Source of the DNA: Dehalococcoides mccartyi
GTDB lineage: Bacteria > Chloroflexota > Dehalococcoidia > UBA2979
Direction of reading: 5' to 3'
NCBI GenBank assembly: GCA_945865925.1
Contig: CAMBFG010000005.1
Location: 124,001 to 188,000 of the forward strand
Length of the DNA: 64,000 nucleotides
In this document: one piece after another, positions 37,049 through 45,700 of the stretch
How the letters are laid out: every line of letters begins with the position of its first letter
Position numbering within the stretch: the stretch's first letter is position 1
The notes under the pieces: model-generated
The model's input: the letters and a program-made list of their open reading frames with translations, nothing else
Databases searched by the model: none
What the model was told of the DNA's origin: nothing
Translations under genes and position numbers: made by a program

Positions 37049-38347
37049 ATGCCAGCCACCACGAAGTCCCGCAACTTCTTCGTCCGCGAGTTCCCCGCGC
37101 TCGCCTCGCGTGACTTCTCGCTGCTGTTCGGGAACTCGATGTTCTCCGCCGCGGCGAACTGGGCGCTGCTGCTGGCGCGCGGCTGGCTCGTCTTCGACCT
37201 GACGAAGTCCTCGTCGGCGGTGGGGCTCGTCACCTTCGCGGGGATGGCGCCGTTCATCTTCGCCTCGCCCGTGTCCGGCGTGCTCGCCGACCGCATGGAT
37301 CGACGCTCGCTCTCGCTGTTCTCCGGTCTCGTCGCCTTCCTCGGCACCGTCGGCCTCGCGATCGTCACGCTCGCCGGGGTTGTCGAGGTGTGGCACGTGG
37401 TGGTGTTCGCGCTGCTCGGGGGGATCGCGAGGGCGGTGCAGACGCCCGCGCAGCAGGCGATGATCCCCGCGCTCGTGGAGAAGGACCAACTGCTCTCCGG
37501 GATGGCGCTCTCCAGCGTCTCCGTCCACGGGTCGAGGCTCGCGGGGCCGCTGCTCGGCGGGATCCTCCTCGAAGTCTGGGGCGCTGGCTCAGTCTTCATC
37601 CTCTCGTCTGGCCTGTACTTCGGTGGCGCGATCTGTCTGTGGCGGATGCGCTACCGCAACGTCGCGCCCGCTGGCACGAAGCGCCTCTCCGTCGCCCGTC
37701 TCTTCTCTGAGATGGGCGAGGGCGCCCGCTACATCGGCCAGGACCGTCGCGTCGCGCTCGTCGTGATGCTGGTGGTGTTCCACTGCGCGCTCACAATGGC
37801 GTTCGACTCGCTCATCCCCGAGTTGTCGCACGACCTCGGTGGCGGCGGGCGGCTCTACTCCGCGCTGCTCATGGGCCTCGGTGCTGGCGCCATCACCGGG
37901 ACCATCGCCTGCGCGAAATTGCCGACGCTGGCGGCGCAGGGCAATGCGCTCGCGGTCTGCGGTGCCGTGAGTGGCCTCGCGATGCTCATCCTCGGTTTCG
38001 CGCCCAGCCCGACGGTCGCGATCGCGGGCGCGGTCGTCGCGGGTGGCGCGCAGGCCTCGTATATGGCGCTCTCGGCGACGTTCGTCCAGGACATGACGCC
38101 GGACGCCCTTCGCGGCCGTGTGATGTCGCTCTACGTGATGCTCGCGGCGGGGCACATGGCGTTCGTGAACCTCGGCATGGGCGCGCTCGCGGACATCGTG
38201 GGCGTGCGCGTGCTGCTGTTCGTGCCAGGTCTGCTGTGGACTGCCGTGTTCGTCGCCGGGATCATTGCGCTCAGCGACATGCGCCAGTTGCTGCGCAGCG
38301 GCACGTTCCGTACGGGCGCGCCAGCCGCCGTCGTCGCACGCGTCTGA
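37049..38347 (+). CDS. MFS transporter (DHA3-like)
   Basis: A 432-residue twelve-helix transporter. The motif after helix 2 reads SGVLADRMDRRSL, the usual MFS loop. The N-terminal FPALASRDFSLLFGNSMFSAAANWALLLARGW and the overall layout resemble the EntS-type drug or siderophore exporters. Substrate is unknown. It is convergent with a VOC protein gene 19 bp downstream. Confidence 0.85.
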   Translation: MPATTKSRNFFVREFPALASRDFSLLFGNSMFSAAANWALLLARGWLVFDLTKSSSAVGLVTFAGMAPFIFASPVSGVLADRMDRRSLSLFSGLVAFLGTVGLAIVTLAGVVEVWHVVVFALLGGIARAVQTPAQQAMIPALVEKDQLLSGMALSSVSVHGSRLAGPLLGGILLEVWGAGSVFILSSGLYFGGAICLWRMRYRNVAPAGTKRLSVARLFSEMGEGARYIGQDRRVALVVMLVVFHCALTMAFDSLIPELSHDLGGGGRLYSALLMGLGAGAITGTIACAKLPTLAAQGNALAVCGAVSGLAMLILGFAPSPTVAIAGAVVAGGAQASYMALSATFVQDMTPDALRGRVMSLYVMLAAGHMAFVNLGMGALADIVGVRVLLFVPGLLWTAVFVAGIIALSDMRQLLRSGTFRTGAPAAVVARV

Positions 38348-38366
38348 TTTCGAGCGCCACCGAGGG

Positions 38367-38720
38367 CTAGTCCGGGCGCTCTCCGACGCGTTCCCCGATA
38401 CCGAGCATGTTCGCCCACGGGTCGGTCATCCCGAAGTCCCGCAGGCCCCAAGGCTTGGTCGTCAGCGGTCCCAGCAGCGTCGCGTCGGGATCGGACTCGC
38501 ACGCGGTGAATACCGCGTCGACATCGATCACTTCGATGTAGGCGCTCGCCGGTCCTGCCGGTGTTCCACCCAGTAGCGCGAGTTCGATGTGTCCCGAGCC
38601 GAGAATCGCGAGGCCGTACTCGGGTGAGTGGACGCGCACCTCGAAGCCCAGGGTGCGTTGGTAGAAGGCGACGGCGCGGGCGAGATCGCCGACGGGGAAG
38701 TTGGGGCGGATCGAGTTCAC
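38367..38720 (-). CDS. VOC-family (glyoxalase-like) protein
   Basis: A 117-residue vicinal-oxygen-chelate protein: NFPVGDLARAVAFYQRTLGFEV, a central GHIELALLGG strand and a terminal FGMTDPWANMLGIGE. The second half carries the DPWAN motif common in bleomycin-resistance/dioxygenase-like members. The GTG start at 38720 lies behind GAAGGGAG. Function cannot be narrowed further. Confidence 0.85.
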   Translation of the reverse strand: MNSIRPNFPVGDLARAVAFYQRTLGFEVRVHSPEYGLAILGSGHIELALLGGTPAGPASAYIEVIDVDAVFTACESDPDATLLGPLTTKPWGLRDFGMTDPWANMLGIGERVGERPD

Positions 38721-38745
38721 GGATGCTCCCTTCGCAGGCCTCGGA

Positions 38746-40020
38746 TCAGTCGAGCGCGCGCAGTTCGCGCTGCGTGAAGAACCCCCATACCGCGGCGAGG
38801 CCGAGGACCGCGCCCGACAGCATCTGGTAGCGGTCGGCGCCGATCACGGCCGCGCCGCCGCCGGCGAGCAGCGAGCCGAGCGGGATGATCCCCGCGATCG
38901 AGAGCGTGTAGATGCTCATCACTCGCCCCATCATCGCGTTTGGCGTGTTCGTCTGGATCAGCGTCTGGTTGAGGTTGACGTACACACCGCCCCCGAGGCC
39001 CCACAGCACCATCACGACCGCCGTGAACCAGTACGAGTTCGACCAACCGGTGAGGATCATCAGCGGCCCGGCGAACAGGAGGTTGATCACAAACCAGTTG
39101 CCCTTGCGATGCACCTCGCGGCGTGTGAGCAGGAACAGCGACATCGCGAACATGCCCACACCGAGGAGTGCGAGCAACATCGAGTTGGCCCCTGGCCCGA
39201 CCTGCAGTTTCTCGCGTCCGATCTCCGGGATGAGCACGAACGTTGGCCCGAGCATGAACAGGCCCGAGATCACCGAGAAGATCACCAGCCCTCGCAGCGC
39301 ACGGTCGCTAAAGACGAACCGTAGCCCCTCGCGCGCCGCCTCGGCCATCTTCGGGCGCGCGACGGTCGAGGGCGCCGCGATCGGTAGTCGCACGCGGAGC
39401 ATCGCGACGACACCCACGAGGTACCCCACCGCCAGCACGGCGAACGCGCCGCCGTAGTCGAGCGTCGCGATCGTGAGGCCACCGACGGCCGTGCCGAAGA
39501 ACTGCGCGAGGTTCTGCCCCATCGTCCGCAGCACGATGCCCTGCGTCAGACGCTCGGACGGCACGATCATCTGTACGATCGACGTCAACGGTGGTTGCAC
39601 CGCGGCGGTTACCACGCCAGTCGCGAGTGCGAGGCCCATCGCGACCGGCACCGAGATCGCCCCTGCCCACCACAGCGCGGCGACGGCGCTCGCGACCACC
39701 GCGCCGGCGAGCAAAGAGGCGACCACCATCTTTCGACGGTCGAGGCGGTCCGCCCACACCCCCGCAGGCACCGTGATGAAGAACACCGGGATGCCCAGCG
39801 CGAACCCGATCACGCCGCCGAGCCCCGCACGTTCCGACAGTTCCAGCACGAGCAGGACGAACGCGAATCGCTGCGCACCGAACACGAGGAAGTAGACGAA
39901 GTTCACGAACCAGTACGCGCGATAGCCGCCGTCGCGGAACAGCCCGAACGAGGCCAGGATGCCCGGCCGCGCCGCTGGCACTGCGCCTCGTCCGCCGGTC
40001 TCGGCTGCTCGTTCGGCCAT
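38746..40020 (-). CDS. MFS transporter (DHA3-like)
   Basis: A 424-residue twelve-helix transporter starting at the ATG at 40020 behind GAGAGGGG. It opens GLFRDGGYRAYWFVNFVYFLVFGAQ and has the VWADRLDRRKMV loop after helix 2. It is a distant relative of the MFS gene at 37049. The VOC gene downstream lies 25 bp from its stop and may be co-transcribed. Substrate unknown. Confidence 0.85.
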   Translation of the reverse strand: MAERAAETGGRGAVPAARPGILASFGLFRDGGYRAYWFVNFVYFLVFGAQRFAFVLLVLELSERAGLGGVIGFALGIPVFFITVPAGVWADRLDRRKMVVASLLAGAVVASAVAALWWAGAISVPVAMGLALATGVVTAAVQPPLTSIVQMIVPSERLTQGIVLRTMGQNLAQFFGTAVGGLTIATLDYGGAFAVLAVGYLVGVVAMLRVRLPIAAPSTVARPKMAEAAREGLRFVFSDRALRGLVIFSVISGLFMLGPTFVLIPEIGREKLQVGPGANSMLLALLGVGMFAMSLFLLTRREVHRKGNWFVINLLFAGPLMILTGWSNSYWFTAVVMVLWGLGGGVYVNLNQTLIQTNTPNAMMGRVMSIYTLSIAGIIPLGSLLAGGGAAVIGADRYQMLSGAVLGLAAVWGFFTQRELRALD

Positions 40021-40110
40021 CGGATGCCCCTCTCGGCGCACGCATCCTAACTCTTGCGCCAGTGCGAGGTTGCTCGCCCGACGGCACAGGCCGAAAGGTG
40101 TGCGTCATCA

Positions 40111-40130
40111 CGCATGTGCAATCACATGCG
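40111..40130. promoter_or_regulatory. Perfect palindromic operator candidate
   Basis: CGCATGTG and CACATGCG separated by four bases, midway between the divergent MFS (start 40020) and M20 peptidase (start 40220) genes. Its symmetry and position suit a dimeric repressor or activator acting on one or both genes. No regulator gene lies next to it. Confidence 0.5.
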
Positions 40131-40219
40131 ACGTGGCAATGATCCGTCGGATACGTATGGCGGCGGTGTTGTCGCACGAGCGATACTGACGTCCCACAGA
40201 CGGGTTGTCGGAGTCGCGC

Positions 40220-41551
40220 ATGCAAGCACCTCGCGCCGCGGACTCCCTCGACTGGCCCTCGGTCCACCGCGAGGCCCTCGACATCCTCACGCGCTACCTG
40301 CGGATCGATACGTCGAACCCGCCGGGACGCGAGGCGCCTGCCGCGCGTTTCCTCGGTGCGCTCCTGGAAGCCGAGGGCATCGAGACGCGCTACATCGAGA
40401 CCGCCCCACAGCGCGAGATCCTCTACGCGCGCATCCCCGGCGACGGGTCGCAGCGCGGACTGATGCTCGCCAACCATCTCGATGTCGTCCCGCCGGAGCC
40501 GCGCTACTGGTCCACGAAGCCCTTCGAGCCGGTCGAGCAGGGCGGGCGCGTGTACGGCCGTGGCGCGGTGGACATGAAGGGCTTCGCGGTGATGCAACTC
40601 ATCGCGCTGCTCCTCGCGCGACGACAGGGACTCCGCCTCACCCGCGACCTCGTCTACTGCGCCGTGCCCGACGAGGAGGCACTCGGCCGCTTCGGCATGC
40701 GCTGGCTCTGCGAGCAGCACCCCGAACTCCTCGACGGTGTCGAGTACGCGATCAACGAGGGCGGCTCGGGCTCGCTCGACTTTGGCGAACGCCCGGTGTT
40801 CCAGGTCGCCGTGAACGAGAAATGGGTGTGCTGGATGCGCATCACCGCGCGCGGCATCCCCGGCCATGGCGGCATCCCGAACCCGCCCGAGCAGAACCCG
40901 ATTGTCCGCCTGTCGCGCGCCATCGAGCGGCTCGTGACCTGGAAGCGGCCCGTCGTCGTCACACCGGAGACGCGCGCGTGGCTCGACCGGCTGACCGCTC
41001 AGGGCCTCGCGTACTGGGGCACGACCGAGGCTCGCCTGGAGCACGCCGTCGAGGCGTCACCGGGGCTGCGCGCGCTGTTCACCAACACCCTGAACGTCAC
41101 CATGGTGCAGGGTGGTGTGAAAGCGAACGTCGTCCCCGGCCGCGCCATCGCCACCCTCGACTGTCGCCTGCTCCCGGGTCAGTCCCGCGACGCCTGGCGC
41201 GACGAGGTGCTGGCCCGCATCGACGACCCGGACGTCCGCGTCGAATTCTTCGACGGCCTCGACACCGAGGCCCCCCGCCCCGCCTCCTTCGACACCGACT
41301 TCTTCCGCACCATCGAGACCGCGATCGCGGATGCCATCCCGGACGCCGTTGTCGTCCCCAGCATCACCGTCGGCGGCACGGACAACCGCTTCCTCCGCGC
41401 CCGTGGCATCCACGCCTACGGCCTCATCCCCGCTGTCCTCACCGGCGCCGAACGCGCCGGCTTCCACGGCAACGACGAGCACATCACCCTCGACCACCTC
41501 AACTCCGGCACCGAACTCACCTACGACATCGTCCGTCGGATGTGTACCTAA
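40220..41551 (+). CDS. M20-family metallopeptidase
   Basis: A 443-residue dizinc exopeptidase or deacylase related to DapE/ArgE/CPG2. Ligands follow the family order: His in LANHLDVVPPEP, bridging Asp in GRGAVDMKG, the catalytic Glu pair in VPDEEALGRF, Glu in INEGGSG, and the terminal His in GFHGNDEHI. A dimerisation lid interrupts the fold (about 200-320; GIPGHGGIPNPPEQNP). I use the ATG at 40220 with GGAG upstream; a TTG at 40205 is the alternative. Substrate unknown. Confidence 0.9.
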   Translation: MQAPRAADSLDWPSVHREALDILTRYLRIDTSNPPGREAPAARFLGALLEAEGIETRYIETAPQREILYARIPGDGSQRGLMLANHLDVVPPEPRYWSTKPFEPVEQGGRVYGRGAVDMKGFAVMQLIALLLARRQGLRLTRDLVYCAVPDEEALGRFGMRWLCEQHPELLDGVEYAINEGGSGSLDFGERPVFQVAVNEKWVCWMRITARGIPGHGGIPNPPEQNPIVRLSRAIERLVTWKRPVVVTPETRAWLDRLTAQGLAYWGTTEARLEHAVEASPGLRALFTNTLNVTMVQGGVKANVVPGRAIATLDCRLLPGQSRDAWRDEVLARIDDPDVRVEFFDGLDTEAPRPASFDTDFFRTIETAIADAIPDAVVVPSITVGGTDNRFLRARGIHAYGLIPAVLTGAERAGFHGNDEHITLDHLNSGTELTYDIVRRMCT

Positions 41552-41568
41552 CAGGGATTCGGGCAGCC

Positions 41569-42504
41569 TCAGCGCCCCCGCGCGTTCAGCGCGCGCATCT
41601 GTCCCGTCACCAGCGCTAGCAACGGCGTCGCCACACCCAACGCCGACGCACGACGCAGCGGCTCCTCGAAGATCGCCGCGACCTCCATCGGCAACCCCTC
41701 GACGAAGTCGATCATCGTGCTCGGCCGGTAGGCCGCCATCGCGTCGGTGGCCGCCACCATGTTGCGCGCGATGGCGGGCCCATCGAGGCGCACCGTCTGG
41801 CCGTGTGCCGCGAGGTCCGCGTTCCCTGCCGCAGCGACTTCGAGGATCAGCGTCGTCACCGCCTCGCGCAGCGCCGGGTCGGCGAGGATGCGGTCGGTGG
41901 TGATGCCCCCCGCTGTGACGGCTAGGCCGTTGAACGGCACGTTCCAACACAACTTCGTCCATCGCCCCGCAAGCAGTGAAGGCGCGCGCACCGTCTCCAC
42001 TTTCGCCCCCGCCCACAGTGCGAGGCCCGCGTGTACCTCCGCCGGATCGTCCTGCAGATGCCCGATGGTCACCGGCCCGTAGTCGATGTGGTGGACGGTG
42101 CCCGGCTCGCCTCGGTTGATGCACGTGAACGCGAGGCCGCCGAACACCCGCTCCGCCCCGAACCACTCCGCGAAGCGGTCCTCGAGGCCAAGCCCGTTCA
42201 TCAGCACGAGGATGCGCGTGCTCGCTCCGACGCACGGCGCGACGAGCGCACGCGCATCCTCGATGCCCGTCGCTTTCAGCGCGCAGATCACCCAGTCGAC
42301 TGGCCCGATGGCCGCCGAGTCGCGCGCCACATGCGGACGTTCGAGGTGCAGGTCGCCGTCCTTGCTCAGGATGCGCAGGCCGCGCGCCGCCACCACCGCG
42401 TAGTCGCGACGCATCAGGAAATGCACCTCGTGGCCGGCCTCCGCCAGTCGAGCGCCGTAGTAGCAGCCGACGGCGCCGCTGCCGACAATTGCCACGCGGC
42501 TCAT
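41569..42504 (-). CDS. panE: 2-Dehydropantoate 2-reductase
   Basis: An NADPH-dependent ketopantoate reductase of the pantothenate/CoA route. The Rossmann motif is VAIVGSGAVGCYYGARLAEAGH, followed by NGLGLEDRFAEWFG and the helical domain with the catalytic lysine in RWTKLCWNVPFNGLAVTAGG. Length is 311 residues. Its ATG overlaps the TGA of the quinone reductase gene (ATGA), so both are co-translated. PanE paralogues that act on other 2-keto acids exist, hence the symbol is tentative. Confidence 0.82.
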   Translation of the reverse strand: MSRVAIVGSGAVGCYYGARLAEAGHEVHFLMRRDYAVVAARGLRILSKDGDLHLERPHVARDSAAIGPVDWVICALKATGIEDARALVAPCVGASTRILVLMNGLGLEDRFAEWFGAERVFGGLAFTCINRGEPGTVHHIDYGPVTIGHLQDDPAEVHAGLALWAGAKVETVRAPSLLAGRWTKLCWNVPFNGLAVTAGGITTDRILADPALREAVTTLILEVAAAGNADLAAHGQTVRLDGPAIARNMVAATDAMAAYRPSTMIDFVEGLPMEVAAIFEEPLRRASALGVATPLLALVTGQMRALNARGR

Positions 42505-43478
42505 CGGTCGGGCCGTACTCGGACGATCGCCTTGCCGGCCACGCGCCGCTGTTGGATCGCCACCAACGCCTCGACTGCCTGGTCGAGCGAGAACTCCTGC
42601 GACACGTGCGGCCGCACTCGCCCCTCGGCGTACCACTGCACGAGTTCGCCCAGCGCGCCGCGCACCTCGTCTGGCCGGTTCCGTCGTGCTTGCCCGAGCG
42701 AGAAGCCGAGGACGCTTGCGTCCTTCACCAGTAGATGGTTCGCCGGGATCTGCGGGACCGTCCCGCTCGCGAAGCCGATCACGAGGATGCGGCCCTGCGG
42801 CCGGATGAGGTGCAGCGAGGCTGCGAACATCTCCCCGCCGACCGGGTCATACGCCACATCGATGCCGCCGGTCAGCGCCTGCACCCGCGTGCGCACGTCC
42901 TCCGAGGACAGCACGCCGTAGTCCGCGCCATGCTCGCGGGCGAGCGCGAGTTTCTCTTCGCTCGAGGCCGTCGCGATCACCGTGGCCCCCACGGCCTTGC
43001 CCACCTCGACTGCCGTCAGCCCAACACCACCCGAGGCGCCGTGGACCAGCAGCACTTCGCCCTCCGCAAGTCGCGCGCGATCGCGCAGCGCGAGGTGCGA
43101 GGTGGCATAGACCACCGGGAACGCCGCCGCGATCCCAAACGGCATCGAGTCCGGGATCGGCGTCACGTCGATCGCCCGCGCCACGACTTCTTCCGCGAAA
43201 CCGCCGTGGTCGAGGAAGGCGAGCACGCGCTGGCCAGGCTGCACGCTGCGCACCTGCTCGCCGATCTGCGTAACGACGCCAGCGACTTCCATCCCCGGTG
43301 AGAAGGGGAACGTCGGCCGCTCCTGGTACTCGCCCTTCACGATGAGCGTGTCGGCGAAGTTCACCCCGGCCGCGTAGACCTCGATCAGGACGCCGTCCGG
43401 GGTGAGGGCGGGCGGTGCGATCTCCTCGACGCGGAGGACGTCGACCTCGGCCCACTGGTGACAGACGACGGCTCTCAT
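42501..43478 (-). CDS. NADPH:quinone reductase-like zinc-independent MDR enzyme
   Basis: A 325-residue medium-chain dehydrogenase without the structural-zinc cysteines, of the quinone oxidoreductase group. GVNFADTLIVKGEYQ, the nucleotide loop HGASGGVGLTAVEVGKAVGA and the C-terminal VAGKAIVRV are typical. The ATG at 43478 is chosen because the frame upstream is non-coding. It heads a two-gene operon with panE and is divergent from the promoter at 43522. Confidence 0.88.
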   Translation of the reverse strand: MRAVVCHQWAEVDVLRVEEIAPPALTPDGVLIEVYAAGVNFADTLIVKGEYQERPTFPFSPGMEVAGVVTQIGEQVRSVQPGQRVLAFLDHGGFAEEVVARAIDVTPIPDSMPFGIAAAFPVVYATSHLALRDRARLAEGEVLLVHGASGGVGLTAVEVGKAVGATVIATASSEEKLALAREHGADYGVLSSEDVRTRVQALTGGIDVAYDPVGGEMFAASLHLIRPQGRILVIGFASGTVPQIPANHLLVKDASVLGFSLGQARRNRPDEVRGALGELVQWYAEGRVRPHVSQEFSLDQAVEALVAIQQRRVAGKAIVRVRPDR

Positions 43479-43521
43479 GGGGCGATCTTCGCTGAAAAGT
43501 CTGGATTCCGGTGCTTCATGG

Positions 43522-43557
43522 TTGACAGCGATGGTCGATGACGTCATAGTGACGTCA
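43522..43557 (+). promoter_or_regulatory. Promoter with paired TGACGTCA operators
   Basis: A perfect TTGACA (43522-43527), a 17-bp spacer and CATAGT (43545-43550) form a sigma-70-type promoter. Two TGACGTCA palindromes (43539-43546 and 43550-43557) are 11 bp apart, one helical turn, and flank or cover the -10 box. A repressor binding both on one face of the DNA would shut the promoter. The first gene downstream is the small ORF at 43581. Confidence 0.65.
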
Positions 43558-43580
43558 CAACGACGAAAGAGAGACGCCAA

Positions 43581-43736
43581 GTGACTCGCAACCCTGCCAA
43601 CGCCGCCTACCTCCGCCTCCTGCGCTCCACCCGCCCCGGCACCCCCACCTACCGCGAGTTTGACCGGGACCTCCAGGGTGCCCGCTCCCTCGAGACCAGC
43701 GCCCGGATCGCCGCCGTGGCGATGCGAGGGTTCTAG
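43581..43736 (+). CDS. Small basic protein, unrecognised
   Basis: A 51-residue ORF: GTG start behind AAAGAGAG, then TRNPANAAYLRLLRSTRPG, a Tyr-Arg-Glu-Phe-Asp segment and a helical end rich in Arg and Ala. It lies 24 bp downstream of the best promoter in the window. I know no family for it. It may be a real small protein or a leader ORF for the oxidoreductase gene that follows 49 bp later. Confidence 0.45.
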   Translation: MTRNPANAAYLRLLRSTRPGTPTYREFDRDLQGARSLETSARIAAVAMRGF

Positions 43737-43785
43737 TGCAGGGATTCGAGGTCTTAGAGTCACTCCCGATCCGAGGGAGACATAC

Positions 43786-44775
43786 ATGAAAGCCATCGTT
43801 CAGGACGCCTACGGTTCAGCGGACGTGTTGCGCCTCGCAGACATCCCCACGCCCGAGGTCGGCGACACCGAGGTGCTTATCCGCGTGCATGCAGCCGGCC
43901 TCGATCCCAGCGTGCTGCACATCATGACCGGCCTGCCGCACCTCGTCCGCCTCGCCTTCGGCCTCCGCAGGCCGAAGGCCCGCGTCCGCGGCTTCGATGT
44001 CGCCGGGCGGATCGAGGCGGTCGGCGCACAGGTGACGCAGTTCCGGCCGGGCGACGAGGTCTTCGGGTTCTGCAAGGGCGCCTTCGCGGAGTACGCGACT
44101 GCTCGCGCGGACAGGCTCGCGTTGAAGCCAGCGAACCTCACCTTCGAGCAGGCCGCCGCCGTCCCGGTCTCCGCGCTGACCGCCCTTCAAGGCCTCCGCG
44201 ACAAAGGATCGATCGAGGTGGGCCAGCGGGTTCTGATCATTGGTGCCGCGGGCGGAGTCGGCACGTTCGCCGTGCAGATCGCGAAGGCGCTTGGCGCCCA
44301 CGTCACCGGCGTCTGCAGCACCACGAAGACGGACCTCGTCCGATCGCTCGGGGCGGACGAGGTCATCGACTACACGCGCGACGACTTCGTCGTCCAGCCA
44401 CAGCGCTACGACATCATCCTGGACACCGCCGGTCGTCGACCGCTGTCCCAGGTACGGCGAGCGCTCGTACCGCGCGGCACGCTCGTCATCGTTGGAGGCG
44501 AGGGCGGCAACCAGTGGTTCGCCGGAGTGGATCGACTGCTTCAGGCAGCCGTGCTGTCGCGCTTCGGGAGTCAACGGCTGCGCGGCATGCTCGCGACCGA
44601 CAACCAGGACGACCTGCTGACCATGAAGGACCTCATCGAGGCGGGCAAGGTCACCCCCGTCATCGACAGGACCTATCCGCTGAGCGAGACCGCCGAGGCC
44701 ATCCGCGCCGCCCTGGCCGGGCACGCTCGCGGCAAGGTCGTCATCACCGTCATCGACCAACAGACGGCGGGCTAG
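43786..44775 (+). CDS. NAD(P)-dependent MDR oxidoreductase (zinc-independent)
   Basis: A 329-residue medium-chain dehydrogenase starting MKAIVQDAYGSADVLRLADIP at the ATG at 43786, behind GAGGGAGA. RGFDVAGRIEAVGAQVTQF and GAAGGVGTFAVQIAKALGA form the substrate and nucleotide parts. No zinc-binding cysteines are seen. It is related to, but not closely similar to, the divergent quinone reductase at 42501. Expression likely comes from the promoter at 43522. Confidence 0.87.
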   Translation: MKAIVQDAYGSADVLRLADIPTPEVGDTEVLIRVHAAGLDPSVLHIMTGLPHLVRLAFGLRRPKARVRGFDVAGRIEAVGAQVTQFRPGDEVFGFCKGAFAEYATARADRLALKPANLTFEQAAAVPVSALTALQGLRDKGSIEVGQRVLIIGAAGGVGTFAVQIAKALGAHVTGVCSTTKTDLVRSLGADEVIDYTRDDFVVQPQRYDIILDTAGRRPLSQVRRALVPRGTLVIVGGEGGNQWFAGVDRLLQAAVLSRFGSQRLRGMLATDNQDDLLTMKDLIEAGKVTPVIDRTYPLSETAEAIRAALAGHARGKVVITVIDQQTAG

Positions 44776-44798
44776 TCAGCCGCGCCGAGGAGACCTCC

Positions 44799-45329
44799 AT
44801 GCCCCGATCTCGTCACAACTGGCACCAGTTCTTCGCTGACTACGAGGGTGACCCGGCTCGACGTCGGGGACGGGACACCGAGGCACACGCTGACCGCAGC
44901 GAACTCGTCGACGATGTCGTGGCGTGGATCACCGCCTACCTCGACCCTGCCACTGCCGAGGACGAGCGTGCTCCGCGCCACAGCCGCCGAGGTTCCGCCC
45001 GCCGCTTCGATCTCGGCAGCCTCTTCGAGGACGGGACTGACCCCTCGGCATGGCCGGAGGAAGTCCACGAACACCTGGCCGCGCTGCGAGACCGCCTCCA
45101 CGGAATCTCTGCGCGTCAGTCCGGACGGAGGCGTGGCGAGCGCTCTCGGGGGGGCCGCCGTCGGGAGACCGCCGGGGACCGCGACACCGAGACGCGCAGC
45201 CGCATTTCCGGCCGGCCTCGACGTCTCGCGTGGGCAATCGCGACCCGTCTCGCCGTGCTCGTCATCACCGCAATGGTGGCGCGCCGCCGTTCGGAGCGGT
45301 CGCGTCGGCGCAGGGGTTTCAGCGTATAG
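44799..45329 (+). CDS. Hypothetical Arg-rich protein with a C-terminal membrane anchor
   Basis: A 176-residue protein, ATG at 44799 behind GAGGAGA, 23 bp after the oxidoreductase stop. The N-terminal half is acidic and helical (HNWHQFFADYEGDPARRRG, then a DDVVAWITAYLDPAT helix). A long Arg/Gly/Ser-rich linker leads to one hydrophobic helix (about 145-163) and a basic tail. An opposite-strand ORF of similar length exists, but the ribosome-binding site and operon spacing favour this one. Confidence 0.5.
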   Translation: MPRSRHNWHQFFADYEGDPARRRGRDTEAHADRSELVDDVVAWITAYLDPATAEDERAPRHSRRGSARRFDLGSLFEDGTDPSAWPEEVHEHLAALRDRLHGISARQSGRRRGERSRGGRRRETAGDRDTETRSRISGRPRRLAWAIATRLAVLVITAMVARRRSERSRRRRGFSV

Positions 45330-45330
45330 T
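45325..45330 (+). promoter_or_regulatory. -10 box of a leaderless promoter (HxlR gene)
   Basis: TATAGT with exactly 6 nt to the ATG at 45337. No ribosome-binding site is seen. It overlaps the last codons of the upstream gene. Confidence 0.5.
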
Positions 45331-45336
45331 GCGGCC

Positions 45337-45687
45337 ATGGGCGACCCGGAAGTCCTCGCGCCGTTCTGTCCGCGCTACCACCATGCGGTGGAAGTGATCG
45401 GTCGACGTTGGACCGGCGCGATCCTCCGCGCGCTCCTCTCCGGCCATTCCCGCTTCACCGACATCGCACAGACGATCCCCGGCCTCAGCGACCGCCTGCT
45501 CTCCGAGCGGCTGAAGGAACTTGAAGCGGAGGAGATCGTGGTGCGCACCGTCCACCCGGAAACGCCGGTGCGCGTTGAGTACCGCCTCACCGCTCGCGGC
45601 GAAGATCTTGCCCCGGTGATTCAGGCGCTCGCGAGCTGGTCCGAGCAGTGGCTTCCTGCTCCCGTCGCTACGCGACGTTCGTCCTAA
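45337..45687 (+). CDS. HxlR-family winged-helix regulator
   Basis: A 116-residue DNA-binding protein. The HxlR signature is HAVEVIGRRWTGAILRALL, RFTDIAQTIPGLSDRLLSERLKEL, then the wing VRVEYRLTARGEDLAPVI. A single N-terminal cysteine (Cys11, PFCPRY) sits where redox-sensing members place theirs. It probably controls a nearby oxidoreductase or the SnoaL-like gene that follows. Confidence 0.88.
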   Translation: MGDPEVLAPFCPRYHHAVEVIGRRWTGAILRALLSGHSRFTDIAQTIPGLSDRLLSERLKELEAEEIVVRTVHPETPVRVEYRLTARGEDLAPVIQALASWSEQWLPAPVATRRSS

Positions 45688-45700
45688 CTACACCCCGCTC

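Noticed and set aside
44772-45338. A 188-codon minus-strand ORF opposite the gene at 44799
   Set aside because: It has no ribosome-binding site or known motif, while the plus-strand ORF has GAGGAGA and operon spacing.
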